Numbered from the stretch's first letter, positions 53,451 through 62,096 are shown. The stretch is DNA of 64,000 nucleotides from Billgrantia pellis (GCF_008297955.1 NZ_VTPY01000002.1:62001-126000), one strand, 5' to 3'. Numbers and translations are program-made. The notes: generated from the sequence alone by a model not told the origin.

Positions 53451-54601
53451 CAGGAAACCTCCCGCACCATGTTGCGCGCGATCACCAGTTGTTGGATTTG
53501 GGTCGTGCCTTCGTAGATGCGGAACAGGCGCACGTCGCGATAGAAACGCTCCACCGCATACTCGGCCATGTAGCCGGCACCGCCGTGGACCTGGACCGCG
53601 CGGTCGGCCACACGCCCCACCATCTCGGCACAGAATAGTTTGCAGCAGGAAGCCAGCGTCGACACGTTCTCCCCCGCATCCTTGCGCCGTGCGGCATCGA
53701 GTACCATGCTGCGGCCGGCGTAGGCCTCCGTCTTGCTGTCGGCGAGCATCGCCTGCACCAACTGGTGATCGGCCAACGGCACGCCGAATTGCTTGCGTTC
53801 GATGGCGTAGTTGAGCGACTCCTCGACCAGCCGCTCGGCCACGCCCACGCACACCGCCGAAATGTGCAGGCGGCCGCGATCCAGCACCTTCATCGCGGTT
53901 TTGAAGCCCTGCCCTTCCTGGCCGCCAATGATGTTCTCGGCCGGCACCCGACAATCCTCGAAGATGATGTCGCAGGTATGTGCCCCCTTCTGTCCCATCT
54001 TGTTGTCCGACGGCCCGCGCTTGAGCCCGGGGGTATCGCCTTCGACGATGAAAGCGGTGATGCCTCCAGCGCCCTTATGGTTAGGGTCGGTGCGCGCCAT
54101 CACCGTGAAGACGTCGGCCTCCGGGCCGTTGGTAATGAAACGCTTGGTGCCGTTAAGCACATAATGGTCCCCGTCGCGCACCGCGGTGGTACGCAGGCTG
54201 GCGGCGTCGGAGCCGGAGTCCGGTTCGGTCAGGCAGAAGGAGCTGAGCAGCTCGCCGGTGGCCAGACGCGGCACGTACCTGGCCTTCTGCTCGGGCGTGC
54301 CGTCGATCAGAATGCCCTGGGCACCGATGCCGTTATTGGTGCCGAACACCGAACGAAACGCCGGCGATGTCTTGCCGATCTCCATCGCCACCAGCGCCTC
54401 CTCTTCCATGGTCAGCCCCAGGCCACCGTACTCTTCGGGAATCGACAGGCCGAAAAGCCCCATCTCCTTCATCTCCTGAAGCAGCTCGACCGGTACGGCA
54501 TCCTCTTCCGCCAGCCGCGCCTCATTGGGAATCAGGCGCTCGCGCACGAAGCGGGAAATGGTATCGATAAGTTGATCGAGCAGTTCGGGATCTCGAATCA
54601 T
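53450..54601 (-). CDS. Acyl-CoA dehydrogenase
   Basis: A 383-residue FAD enzyme that introduces the alpha-beta double bond into acyl-CoA and passes electrons to ETF. Signatures seen are FCLTEPDSGSDAASLRTTA, GTKRFITNGPEADVF, the FAD segment QVHGGAGYMAEYAVERFYRD and RIYEGTTQIQQL with catalytic Glu364. Glu in that position is the short/medium-chain and glutaryl/adipyl type rather than isovaleryl type. GAGGAAC lies before the ATG. It is first in a four-gene coupled operon with ligase, thioesterase and a membrane protein, and divergent from the next two beta-oxidation genes. Confidence 0.93.
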   Translation of the reverse strand: MIRDPELLDQLIDTISRFVRERLIPNEARLAEEDAVPVELLQEMKEMGLFGLSIPEEYGGLGLTMEEEALVAMEIGKTSPAFRSVFGTNNGIGAQGILIDGTPEQKARYVPRLATGELLSSFCLTEPDSGSDAASLRTTAVRDGDHYVLNGTKRFITNGPEADVFTVMARTDPNHKGAGGITAFIVEGDTPGLKRGPSDNKMGQKGAHTCDIIFEDCRVPAENIIGGQEGQGFKTAMKVLDRGRLHISAVCVGVAERLVEESLNYAIERKQFGVPLADHQLVQAMLADSKTEAYAGRSMVLDAARRKDAGENVSTLASCCKLFCAEMVGRVADRAVQVHGGAGYMAEYAVERFYRDVRLFRIYEGTTQIQQLVIARNMVREVS

Positions 54602-54677
54602 GGCGGTTCCTCACGGATGGTGGCGTCTGACCCTAATGCAAAGACGGGCCTTGAAATGACGGGCGCCATCTGCCCTT

Positions 54678-54694
54678 ATTTCGCTTGGCAGAAT
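54678..54694. promoter_or_regulatory. Degenerate copy of the shared operator before the acyl-CoA dehydrogenase operon
   Basis: ATTTCGCTTGGCAGAAT keeps the left arm and the five-base spacer of the etfB palindrome; the right arm differs at two positions. It lies 77 bases upstream of the minus-strand start. Read with the stronger copies nearby it may be a weaker site of the same regulator. Confidence 0.35.
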
Positions 54695-54710
54695 GAAGGC
54701 CCGCATTTGG

Positions 54711-54739
54711 TTGTCAGGCACTGTTGCATAGCCTAGGAT
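54711..54739 (+). promoter_or_regulatory. Promoter of the dehydrogenase/thiolase operon
   Basis: TTGTCA at 54711-54716 and TAGGAT at 54734-54739 with a 17-base spacer. Transcription would start near 54746, so the palindromic half-sites at 54753-54777 lie just downstream of the start, a position suited to repression. Confidence 0.5.
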
Positions 54740-54752
54740 GGCAGTCAATAAA

Positions 54753-54777
54753 CGAAACGCTATTTCGCTTTGCGAAA
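54753..54777. promoter_or_regulatory. Triple half-site operator before the dehydrogenase/thiolase operon
   Basis: Three half-sites alternate at exact ten-base steps: CGAAA (54753), TTTCG (54763) and CGAAA (54773). The right pair, TTTCG-N5-CGAAA, has the same arms and spacer length as the etfB site. One half-site per helical turn would place bound subunits on one face of the DNA. Confidence 0.55.
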
Positions 54778-54824
54778 CAAGAGCAAGATAAACCGTTATT
54801 CGCCCCCAGGAGGATTTCGCGCCC

Positions 54825-56360
54825 ATGTCGACCGCTCCCTCTTCCCACCACGCTCCGCCCCCCTTTCGAACGCTGGGCATCGTCGGCACCGGCGCCATGG
54901 GACGTGGCATTGCCCAGATCGCCGCCCAGGCCGGTTTAACCGTCTACCTGCACGACCTTCGCGAAGGAGCCGTGGCCGAAGCAACGGCATTCATCACCGG
55001 CATGTGGTCGCGCGGCATACAGAAACAGCGACTCAGCGAAGCCGACGGTGAGCGCTATCGCACTAGACTCAAGGAGGCCGCGACCCTCGCCGACCTGTCC
55101 GAGTGCGATATCATCGTCGAAGCTATCATCGAAAAGCTCGACGCAAAGCAGGCTTTGTTCACCGAACTCGAGAAGATCGTCGACGACCAGACGGTGTTGG
55201 CCACCAATACCTCCTCGCTCTCGGTCACTGCCATCGCCTCGGCCTGCCGTCGCCCAGAGCGCATCATCGGCTTCCATTTCTTCAATCCCGTGCCATTGAT
55301 GAAGATCGTCGAGGTGATCCCGGGGCTCCGTACCGATGGCGACACCGTCGATCGGGTCGAGGCACTGGGCCAGGCAATGGGCCACTTCACTGCCAGGACG
55401 ACCGACACCCCCGGCTTCCTGGTCAATCATGCGGGGCGCGCCTTCGGCACCGAGGCACTGCGCATTCTCGGCGAGAGCGTCACCGACCACGCCACCGTCG
55501 ATCGTATCCTGGTCGATCAGGGAGGCTTCCGTATGGGGCCGTTCGCGCTCCTTGATCTCACGGGTCTCGACGTATCTCATGCGGTGATGGAGTCGATCTA
55601 TCACCAGTTCTACGAGGAGCCGCGCTTCCGTCCCTCCCCATTGACCCGCCAGCGGCTGACGGCCGGCTTGCTCGGCCGCAAGAGCGGCGAGGGGTTCTAT
55701 CGTTATGTCGAAGGCAAACCGCAGCTGCCCGAGGAACCACCGCTGCCCGAGGCCGAGCCGCGCCCGGTATGGATCGGAGCCGAGGCGGCGGACGACCGGC
55801 AGCGGCTCGCCGAGCTGGTGCGCAGGGCGGGCTGGCCGCTGGAGAATGGCGACGCGCCCTCCTCGGAAGCACTATGCCTGCTGGCGCCGCTGGGAGAGGA
55901 CGCTACCGCCTGCGCCCTTCGCCTGGGCCTTCCGGCCGAGCGTTGCGTGGCCGTTGACATGCTGGCCGGTCTCGACAAGCGCCGCAGCGTGATGACCACC
56001 CCGGCGACTCGCGACGAGATTCGTGACGCTGCAATGGCCTTGTTCGGCCACGGCGGTACGCCTGTCAGCGCCTTTCGAGACAGCAACGGCTTCGTGCTCC
56101 AGCGGGTCGTGGCATGCATCGTCAACGTGGGCAGTGAGATCGCCCAGCAGGGCGTGGCCGAGCCGCAGGTCATCGATCGTGCTGTGGAGTTGGGCCTGGG
56201 CTATCCCCGTGGCCCGCTGGCCATGGGCGACCATTACGGCAGTCGCAGGATCCTCGCCGTCCTCGACAACATGCTGGCCGCCACTGGCGATCCGCGCTAC
56301 CGCGCGAGCCCATGGCTGCGCCGTCGCGCCACCCTCGGTCTGCCGCTGAATGCCGCTTGA
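54825..56360 (+). CDS. 3-hydroxyacyl-CoA dehydrogenase, PaaH-type
   Basis: A 511-residue NAD+-dependent enzyme oxidising 3-hydroxyacyl-CoA to 3-oxoacyl-CoA. The Rossmann loop GTGAMGRGIAQIAAQAG is at residues 21-37, the catalytic histidine lies in IIGFHFFNPVPLMKIVEVIPG, and TPGFLVNHAGRAFGTEAL follows. Two C-terminal 3HCDH domains are present (about 190-290 and 410-500), the second with DSNGFVLQRVVACIVNVGSEIAQQG. This long two-domain form is typical of PaaH/PaaC from phenylacetate and related dicarboxyl-CoA pathways. CCAGGAGGA lies before the ATG. It supplies the activity missing from the shortened hydratase at 46587. Confidence 0.92.
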   Translation: MSTAPSSHHAPPPFRTLGIVGTGAMGRGIAQIAAQAGLTVYLHDLREGAVAEATAFITGMWSRGIQKQRLSEADGERYRTRLKEAATLADLSECDIIVEAIIEKLDAKQALFTELEKIVDDQTVLATNTSSLSVTAIASACRRPERIIGFHFFNPVPLMKIVEVIPGLRTDGDTVDRVEALGQAMGHFTARTTDTPGFLVNHAGRAFGTEALRILGESVTDHATVDRILVDQGGFRMGPFALLDLTGLDVSHAVMESIYHQFYEEPRFRPSPLTRQRLTAGLLGRKSGEGFYRYVEGKPQLPEEPPLPEAEPRPVWIGAEAADDRQRLAELVRRAGWPLENGDAPSSEALCLLAPLGEDATACALRLGLPAERCVAVDMLAGLDKRRSVMTTPATRDEIRDAAMALFGHGGTPVSAFRDSNGFVLQRVVACIVNVGSEIAQQGVAEPQVIDRAVELGLGYPRGPLAMGDHYGSRRILAVLDNMLAATGDPRYRASPWLRRRATLGLPLNAA

Positions 56361-56380
56361 GCCTTCTCCAGGAGATACCC

Positions 56381-57589
56381 ATGCAAGACGCTTACCTCTA
56401 TGACGGCCTACGCACCCCTTTCGGCCGCCACGGTGGCAGTCTCGCCGCGGTGCGCCCCGATGACCTGCTCGGCCATGTGCTCAGGGCTCTGGTCGCGCGT
56501 AACGCTTTTGTCATCGACGCCTATGAGGAGGTGCTGGCCGGCTGTACCAACCAGGCTGGCGAGGATTCACGCAACGTCGCTCGCCATGCCGGACTGGTCG
56601 CAGGCCTGCCGGTGCAAGTGGCCGGCCAGACCGTCAACCGCTTGTGTGGTAGTGGCCTGGCGGCGGTGATCGACGCCGCACGCGCCACGCGGCTTGGCGA
56701 GGGCGCGTTGTTCCTGGCCGGCGGCGTGGAGTCGATGTCTCGTGCGCCCTACGTGCTGGGCAAGGCCGAAACGCCCTTTGCCCGCAACCAGCCGCTGTTC
56801 GATACGGTCATCGGCTCGCGCTTTCCCAATCCCTGGATCGCCCGTGAGTACGGCAGCCATAGTATGCCCGAGACCGCCGACAACGTGGCCCACGACCTCG
56901 GTATCGGCCGCGATGCCAGCGACGTCTTCGCCGCCCGCTCACAGGCACGCTACGCCGAGGCCCAGGCTCGCGGGTTCTATGACGACGAACTGCTCGCCGT
57001 CGAGGTACCTCAGGGACGCAAGCAGCCGCCGTTGACGGTAACGCGCGACGAGCATCCGCGACCGGGCACCGACGTCGACAAGCTGGCGCAACTCGGCCCG
57101 CTGTTCGAGGGCGGCGTGGTCACCGCGGGCAACGCCTCCGGGCTCAACGACGGTGCTGCCGCCCTGATCGTCGGCAGCCGTGCCGCAGGCGAACGTGCCG
57201 GCATCTCCCCTCGGGCGCGCATCGTGGCCAGTGCCGTGGCCGGCGTACCGCCCCGCGTGATGGGGCTGGGCCCGGTGCCTGCCAGTCGCAAGGCACTGGA
57301 ACGTGCCGGGCTCAGTCTGGAACAGATGGACGTGATCGAGGTCAACGAGGCCTTCGCCGTCCAGGTGCTGGGCTGCCTCCAGCAGCTCGGGCTCGATGCC
57401 GATGACAGCCGACTCAATGCCAATGGCGGCGCCATTGCCATCGGTCACCCTCTCGGTGCCTCCGGCGCTCGCCTGGCGTTGACGGCGCTGCGCCAGTTGG
57501 AGGCCAGCGGTGGCCGCTACGCCCTGGTGACCATGTGCATCGGCGTCGGCCAGGGCATCGCCTGCATTCTCGAGCGCTTCGATGCCTAG
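56381..57589 (+). CDS. Thiolase (acetyl-CoA or 3-oxoadipyl-CoA type)
   Basis: A 402-residue thiolase cleaving 3-oxoacyl-CoA. The nucleophile Cys89 is in VNRLCGSGLAAV, the second site in GGAIAIGHPLGASGARL and the last in VTMCIGVGQGIACI. The 402-residue length, AYLYDGLRTPFGRHGG start and FRNTFGRYG-like absence leave both acetyl-CoA C-acetyltransferase and PcaF/PaaJ 3-oxoadipyl-CoA thiolase open; the extended N-terminal YLYDGLRTPFGRHGGSLAAVRPDDLL resembles PcaF. The ATG at 56381 follows CCAGGAGA, 20 bases after the dehydrogenase stop. Confidence 0.88.
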   Translation: MQDAYLYDGLRTPFGRHGGSLAAVRPDDLLGHVLRALVARNAFVIDAYEEVLAGCTNQAGEDSRNVARHAGLVAGLPVQVAGQTVNRLCGSGLAAVIDAARATRLGEGALFLAGGVESMSRAPYVLGKAETPFARNQPLFDTVIGSRFPNPWIAREYGSHSMPETADNVAHDLGIGRDASDVFAARSQARYAEAQARGFYDDELLAVEVPQGRKQPPLTVTRDEHPRPGTDVDKLAQLGPLFEGGVVTAGNASGLNDGAAALIVGSRAAGERAGISPRARIVASAVAGVPPRVMGLGPVPASRKALERAGLSLEQMDVIEVNEAFAVQVLGCLQQLGLDADDSRLNANGGAIAIGHPLGASGARLALTALRQLEASGGRYALVTMCIGVGQGIACILERFDA

Positions 57590-57688
57590 CGCGACATCAT
57601 CGCCATCGCCCCTAGCCACGCCTGACGGACCCGGCGGGGGCGATATGCAATACTTCTCCCGCAACGCTCTCGCCACAGGGAATCAACG

Positions 57689-58501
57689 ATGAACAAGCCT
57701 GCTCCCCTGGAAGACAACCCGGCATCGCCCGCCAAGGATCGCAACTTCGTCACCGCCCTGGCGCGCGGGTTGGAGCTGCTGCGCGCCTTCGGCACCGGCG
57801 AGGAGTACCTGGGCAACGCCGAACTCTCCAGTCGCACCGGAATTCCACGGCCCACGGTATCGCGGCTGACCTATACACTGACGCAGCTCGGTTATCTGCG
57901 CCATAATACCCGGCTGGAGAAGTACCGCCTGGGTCCCGGCATTCTGGCACTGGGCTACCGCTTCCTCGCCAACCAGGGCATCCGCGAGATCGCCCGGCCT
58001 TTCATGCAGCAATTTGCCGAGGCTACCGACTGCAACGTCAGCCTGGGCGCGGCGGACAAGACCTCGATGGTCTACCTCGAGAGCTGCCATGGCAGCGGCC
58101 CGCTCATTCTCCGTCTCGATGTCGGCTCCCGACTGCCCATGGCGACGACGGCCATTGGTCGCGCCTGGCTCTGTGGACTTGGCGAAGCACGCCGGGAAGC
58201 GATGCTAGAGGCATTGGCAGAAGCGCATGGCGACGAATGGCCGCCGCTGGAAGCGGGCATACGCCGCAGCCAGGAGGACTACGCACGCTACGGTTTCTGC
58301 CTCTCGGAAGGCGACTGGCAATCACAGATCAGCGCCGTCGCCACGCCGCTGATCCTTGAGGATGGCGCCGAGGTGATGGCGATCAATTGCGGCGGTGCCT
58401 CGCATCGCCTGAGCCATGAGATCATGGTCGAGAACCTGGGGCCGCGGCTCAAGGACGTGGCCAAGCGTATTCTCGGCGAACTGCAGCACGGCGAACGCTG
58501 A
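57689..58501 (+). CDS. IclR-family transcriptional regulator
   Basis: A 270-residue regulator with the IclR winged helix (LARGLELLRAFGTGEEYLGNAELSSRTGIPRPTVSRLTYTLTQLGYLR) and a C-terminal effector domain (about 85-260) with NVSLGAADKTSMVYLESCHG and INCGGASHRLS. IclR proteins commonly control catabolism of aromatic and dicarboxylic acids, acting as repressors or activators. It follows the thiolase by 99 bases on the same strand and is the only regulator in the beta-oxidation locus. That makes it the first candidate to bind the TTTCG-N5-CGAAA sites. Confidence 0.9.
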   Translation: MNKPAPLEDNPASPAKDRNFVTALARGLELLRAFGTGEEYLGNAELSSRTGIPRPTVSRLTYTLTQLGYLRHNTRLEKYRLGPGILALGYRFLANQGIREIARPFMQQFAEATDCNVSLGAADKTSMVYLESCHGSGPLILRLDVGSRLPMATTAIGRAWLCGLGEARREAMLEALAEAHGDEWPPLEAGIRRSQEDYARYGFCLSEGDWQSQISAVATPLILEDGAEVMAINCGGASHRLSHEIMVENLGPRLKDVAKRILGELQHGER

Positions 58502-58610
58502 CCCGTAGCAGGGCATATCCTCACGGTTCGCTGTCGTCTCACGGCATATGCCGATATAGTGATGTCCTGAACGCCACGGTGGTCATTTCAGGAGAGAGGG
58601 ACGATACGCG

Positions 58611-59732
58611 ATGCCTGACACCGCCTCGCGTCCCGGCATGCTGGAGCAGGAGGCTCATCGTCTGCGTGCCGTCGGTGACTGGACGCTGCCCCACTATGCG
58701 CGCCTGAGAAGCGACGTGATTCGCGTACACGAGGCGCGAACGATCGACCTCGAACGACTCGGTGACCTGGACACGGCCGGCGCGGCATTGTTGGTCGACC
58801 TGCTGGGGCCGGACACCACTCGCGAAATCGCCGAAGCCTCGCACCGCCTGACGCGAGAGCGCCGAGCCATGCTGATCGCGGTGGCCGATGCCATGCGCGT
58901 CTCCCTTCTCCCCCCTCCCACGCCGCGCACGACACCGCTGACCGCTCTGGCCGGGTTGGGGCTGGCTGTCGAGCGGCTTGGCCGCCAACAGCTCACACTG
59001 CTGGGATTCATCGGGCTCACCTTGAGCCGCTTGCTGGGCAACCTGCTGCGTCCTTGGCGCTGGCGCTTCACCTCACTGGTGGCGCACATGCAGCAAACGG
59101 GGCTCAACGCCATCCCCATCGTCGCCCTGCTCACGTTCCTCGTAGGCGCGGTGGTCGCCTTTCTGGGAGCCACGGTACTGCGCGACTTTGGTGCCACCGT
59201 CTATACCGTCAACCTCGTGGCCTATTCGTTTCTTCGCGAGTTCGGTGTGTTGCTCGCCGCCATCCTGCTGGCCGGCCGTACGGCCAGCGCCTTCACCGCC
59301 CAGATCGGCTCGATGAAGGCGAACGAGGAACTCGATGCCCTGCGCGCTCAAGGGCTCGACCCCATGGAAATGCTGGTGCTACCCAGAGTCCTCGCGATGA
59401 TGATCAGCTTGCCGATCCTGGCCCTGATCGGCATGCTCAGCGGCATGTTCGGCGGTGCCCTGGTCTGTTCACTGGCCCTGGATATCCCCATCACGCAGTT
59501 TCTCACCATTCTCCAGCGCGACATTCCCCTACGCCATTTTCTGGTGGGCCTGGGCAAGGCGCCGCTGTTCGCCTTCGTCATTGCCGTGATCGGCTGTCTC
59601 GAAGGCATGAAGGCGGGCGCCAGCGCACAATCCGTGGGCGAACACACCACCTCGAGCGTCGTGCAATCGATCTTCATGGTGATCCTGTTCGACGCCTTGG
59701 CCGCCTTGTTCTTCCTGGAGATGGGCTGGTGA
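58611..59732 (+). CDS. MlaE-type lipid ABC permease with N-terminal STAS domain
   Basis: A 373-residue protein. Residues ~15-95 form a STAS/MlaB-like domain (RTIDLERLGDLDTAGAALLVDLL), and the rest is an MlaE permease with about five helices: IPIVALLTFLVGAVVAFLGATVLRDFGATVYTVNLVAYSFLREFGVLLAAILLAGRTASAFTAQIGSMKANEELDALRAQGLDP. In E. coli MlaB and MlaE are separate proteins; here they are fused. It works with the ATPase, MCE protein and lipoprotein encoded next, moving phospholipid or another hydrophobic compound between membranes. GGAGAGAGG lies upstream of the ATG. Confidence 0.9.
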   Translation: MPDTASRPGMLEQEAHRLRAVGDWTLPHYARLRSDVIRVHEARTIDLERLGDLDTAGAALLVDLLGPDTTREIAEASHRLTRERRAMLIAVADAMRVSLLPPPTPRTTPLTALAGLGLAVERLGRQQLTLLGFIGLTLSRLLGNLLRPWRWRFTSLVAHMQQTGLNAIPIVALLTFLVGAVVAFLGATVLRDFGATVYTVNLVAYSFLREFGVLLAAILLAGRTASAFTAQIGSMKANEELDALRAQGLDPMEMLVLPRVLAMMISLPILALIGMLSGMFGGALVCSLALDIPITQFLTILQRDIPLRHFLVGLGKAPLFAFVIAVIGCLEGMKAGASAQSVGEHTTSSVVQSIFMVILFDALAALFFLEMGW

Positions 59733-60535
59733 CCGACGCAAGCAATGCCATCATCGAGGTCCGCGCACTGACCAATCGCTTTGGCGATTTCGTGGTGCAC
59801 GAGGAGCTTGACCTGGACATTCGGCGTGGCGAGATCCTCGGTGTGGTGGGCGGATCGGGCACCGGCAAGTCGGTTCTATTGCGCAGCATCGTCGGACTCA
59901 AGCGCCCGGATGGCGGCACCGTTCGCGTCTTCGGTGAAGATCTACAGCGTCTAACGCCGGCTCATCGAACGCGTCTGGAGCGCCGCTTCGGCGTACTGTT
60001 CCAGCGCGGTGCGCTGTTTACCTCTTTAAACCTGCAGGAAAATGTCGCCTTGCCGTTGATAGAGCATGTCGGCTTGTCCCGCCCCGACGCCGAGCGCATC
60101 GCCCGGGTCAAACTGGCCCTGACGGGGCTGCCGCCGTCGTCCGCCGGATTGCGCCCCGACGCGCTCTCCGGCGGCATGGTCAAGCGTGCCGCGCTCGCCC
60201 GGGCCCTGGCGCTTGATCCCGAGGTGCTGTTTCTCGATGAGCCTACCGCCGGCCTCGACCCGATTGGCGCGGCGGCCTTCGATCGGCTGCTGACGACGCT
60301 GCGGGACGCCTTGGGCTTCAGTGTCTTCCTGGTGACGCATGATCTCGATACGCTCTATTCATGCTGTGACCGGGTCGCCGTGATCGCCGATCGACGTGTG
60401 CTGGCCGCCGATACGCTCGAGGTCGTGGCATCCATCGATGACCCTTGGGTGCGCGACTATTTTCACGGCCCCCGAGGCCGGGCTGCCGCCGACGCGGCAC
60501 GCCCTCGCATGGGCCCATCCAGGGAGGAGCGGTGA
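59729..60535 (+). CDS. MlaF-like lipid ABC transporter ATPase
   Basis: A 268-residue ATPase starting at a GTG that overlaps the permease stop by four bases, with TGGAG eight bases upstream. Walker A GGSGTGKS, the Q-loop LFQRGALFTSL typical of Mla/MCE ATPases, signature LSGGMVKRAALARAL, Walker B LFLDEPTAGLDP and the switch histidine VTHDLDTLY are present. The open frame reaches back to 59054 inside the permease gene, which is not meaningful. The C-terminus has an Ala/Arg-rich extension beyond the catalytic core. Confidence 0.92.
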   Translation: MTDASNAIIEVRALTNRFGDFVVHEELDLDIRRGEILGVVGGSGTGKSVLLRSIVGLKRPDGGTVRVFGEDLQRLTPAHRTRLERRFGVLFQRGALFTSLNLQENVALPLIEHVGLSRPDAERIARVKLALTGLPPSSAGLRPDALSGGMVKRAALARALALDPEVLFLDEPTAGLDPIGAAAFDRLLTTLRDALGFSVFLVTHDLDTLYSCCDRVAVIADRRVLAADTLEVVASIDDPWVRDYFHGPRGRAAADAARPRMGPSREER

Positions 60536-61473
60536 TGGAGACACGTGCGCATCATGTCGTGATAGGGCTGTTCGTCGTACTGGCCGTCATTGGCGGGGCG
60601 CTGTTCGCCCTGTGGCTGAACCAGAGCACGCGGGAAGAGGCCTACACGCACTACGAAGTGTTGTTTCACCGCAGTGTCAGCGGCCTGTCGGAGGGCAACG
60701 CCGTGGAATACAGCGGCGTACGCGTAGGCGAAGTGATCGACGTGAATCTCGACCCCAACGATCCGCGCGACGTGATCGCCCGGATCCAGGTGCAGAGCCA
60801 TGTTCCCATCCGCCACGACACGCGCGCCCGCCTGGCCCTCGCCAATATTACCGGCAGCATGACGATCCAGTTGCATGGCGGCTCTCCCGACAGCCCCCTG
60901 CTGGTAGCGCAGGACGAGACGCCTCCGCGCATCGTTGCCGACCCGTCGCCTCTCAGCGCCATGCTCAACGACAGCGAGGAACTGCTCGCTAGCGTCAATC
61001 GCGTGCTGTCTCGCCTCGAAAGCTTGCTATCGGAGGAAAACGTAGAGAGCGTCGAGCGGATCCTGGCCAACGTGGAGCGCACCACCGCCAATCTTGCCAC
61101 TCTGGCTGACGCTCCTGGACGGCTGACGGATCGCATGGGCGATATCTCACGGGAAGCCATGCGCGCCTTCGCCGAGTTGCGCACCCTGGCCGACCGCACC
61201 GGCGGCATGCTGGAAGGACATGCCGAAGAGGCGCTGCTCGACGCCCGCGAGACCACCGCCAGCCTGGCGCGTACGGCGCGGCAGATCGAGCGCCTGCTCG
61301 AAGATAACCAGGGGGCACTCGAAAGCGGCTTGCGCGGGGTGCAGGGGCTCGGCCCCGTCACGCTGGAGTTGCGCAATACCCTGTCCGCTCTCGACAGGCT
61401 GGTTCGCCGTATCGAGGAGAACCCCACCGACTTCCTGCTGGGCCGCGATCGTGTCGAGGAATTCAGCCCATGA
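60535..61473 (+). CDS. MCE-domain (MlaD-like) substrate-binding protein
   Basis: A 312-residue protein anchored by one N-terminal helix (residues ~9-27), followed by a single MCE domain (YTHYEVLFHRSVSGLSEGNAVEYSGVRVGEVIDVNLD, to about residue 120) and a long helical, Leu/Glu/Arg-rich tail (SEELLASVNRVLSRLESLLSEENVESVERILANVERTTANLATLAD). The tail is longer than in E. coli MlaD (183 residues) and may form a helical bundle or tube across the periplasm. It shares one base with the ATPase stop. AGGGAGGAG lies upstream. Confidence 0.92.
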   Translation: METRAHHVVIGLFVVLAVIGGALFALWLNQSTREEAYTHYEVLFHRSVSGLSEGNAVEYSGVRVGEVIDVNLDPNDPRDVIARIQVQSHVPIRHDTRARLALANITGSMTIQLHGGSPDSPLLVAQDETPPRIVADPSPLSAMLNDSEELLASVNRVLSRLESLLSEENVESVERILANVERTTANLATLADAPGRLTDRMGDISREAMRAFAELRTLADRTGGMLEGHAEEALLDARETTASLARTARQIERLLEDNQGALESGLRGVQGLGPVTLELRNTLSALDRLVRRIEENPTDFLLGRDRVEEFSP

Positions 61474-62096
61474 AAGCGAACCGTCGAGGCGGGCGCTCAT
61501 GCGCGCTCGCGATCGCTCTCTTGGTCGGGGGCTGCGGAATAATGCCGCCGGAACGCACCCCGGTAACGCTCTACGAACTCCCGGCCGGTTCACTGGCGCC
61601 ATCCGCACCGCAGACGGTAGCGCCCATCGATACCCTTCTGCGTCTGGCGACGCCCGAGGCCAGCGGCCTGCTCGACGGCGCGCGCATCGTGGTCATGCCC
61701 AGGCCTCACCAACCCCAGACCTATCGCGGGGCCCGCTGGGCCGATGCCCTGCCGCGACTGATTCGCGACCGCCTGCTCGATGCCTTCCACGACGACGGCC
61801 GCATTCCTCGGCTCATTCACGACGATGGCGCCTTATCGGCGGACGTGGCACTGCACAGCGATCTCAGGACATTTCGCAGCGAGTACCGTGACGATGTCCC
61901 CGAAGCGATCGTTCGCCTCGACGTCAGGCTGATCGAGGTCCGCTCGCAGCGGCTGCTGGCCAGCCATCGCTTCGTCCAGCGTCAACGGGCCTCGAGCGAG
62001 GCGATCGACGACGTCGTCGGCGCGTTTGGCCTGGCAATGGACAGGCTCTCCCGCGAATTGGTCGACTGGACGGCGACGGCTCTGGACAAGCGCTGA
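61470..62096 (+). CDS. ABC-type transport auxiliary lipoprotein
   Basis: A 208-residue lipoprotein with signal peptide and lipobox LVGGC (Cys22). It matches the PqiC-like auxiliary family linked to MCE systems: VTLYELPAG near the start, then RIVVMPRPHQPQTYRGARWADALPRLIRDRLLDAF and a C-terminal RLIEVRSQRLLASHRFVQRQRAS. Such lipoproteins sit in the outer membrane and receive the MCE protein. Its ATG overlaps the MCE gene stop by four bases, completing a fully coupled four-gene operon. Confidence 0.88.
   Translation: MKANRRGGRSCALAIALLVGGCGIMPPERTPVTLYELPAGSLAPSAPQTVAPIDTLLRLATPEASGLLDGARIVVMPRPHQPQTYRGARWADALPRLIRDRLLDAFHDDGRIPRLIHDDGALSADVALHSDLRTFRSEYRDDVPEAIVRLDVRLIEVRSQRLLASHRFVQRQRASSEAIDDVVGAFGLAMDRLSRELVDWTATALDKR

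Noticed and set aside
53451..53954. N-terminal extension of the acyl-CoA ligase frame
   Set aside because: It lies wholly inside the acyl-CoA dehydrogenase gene; the coupled ATG at 53450 gives the normal length.
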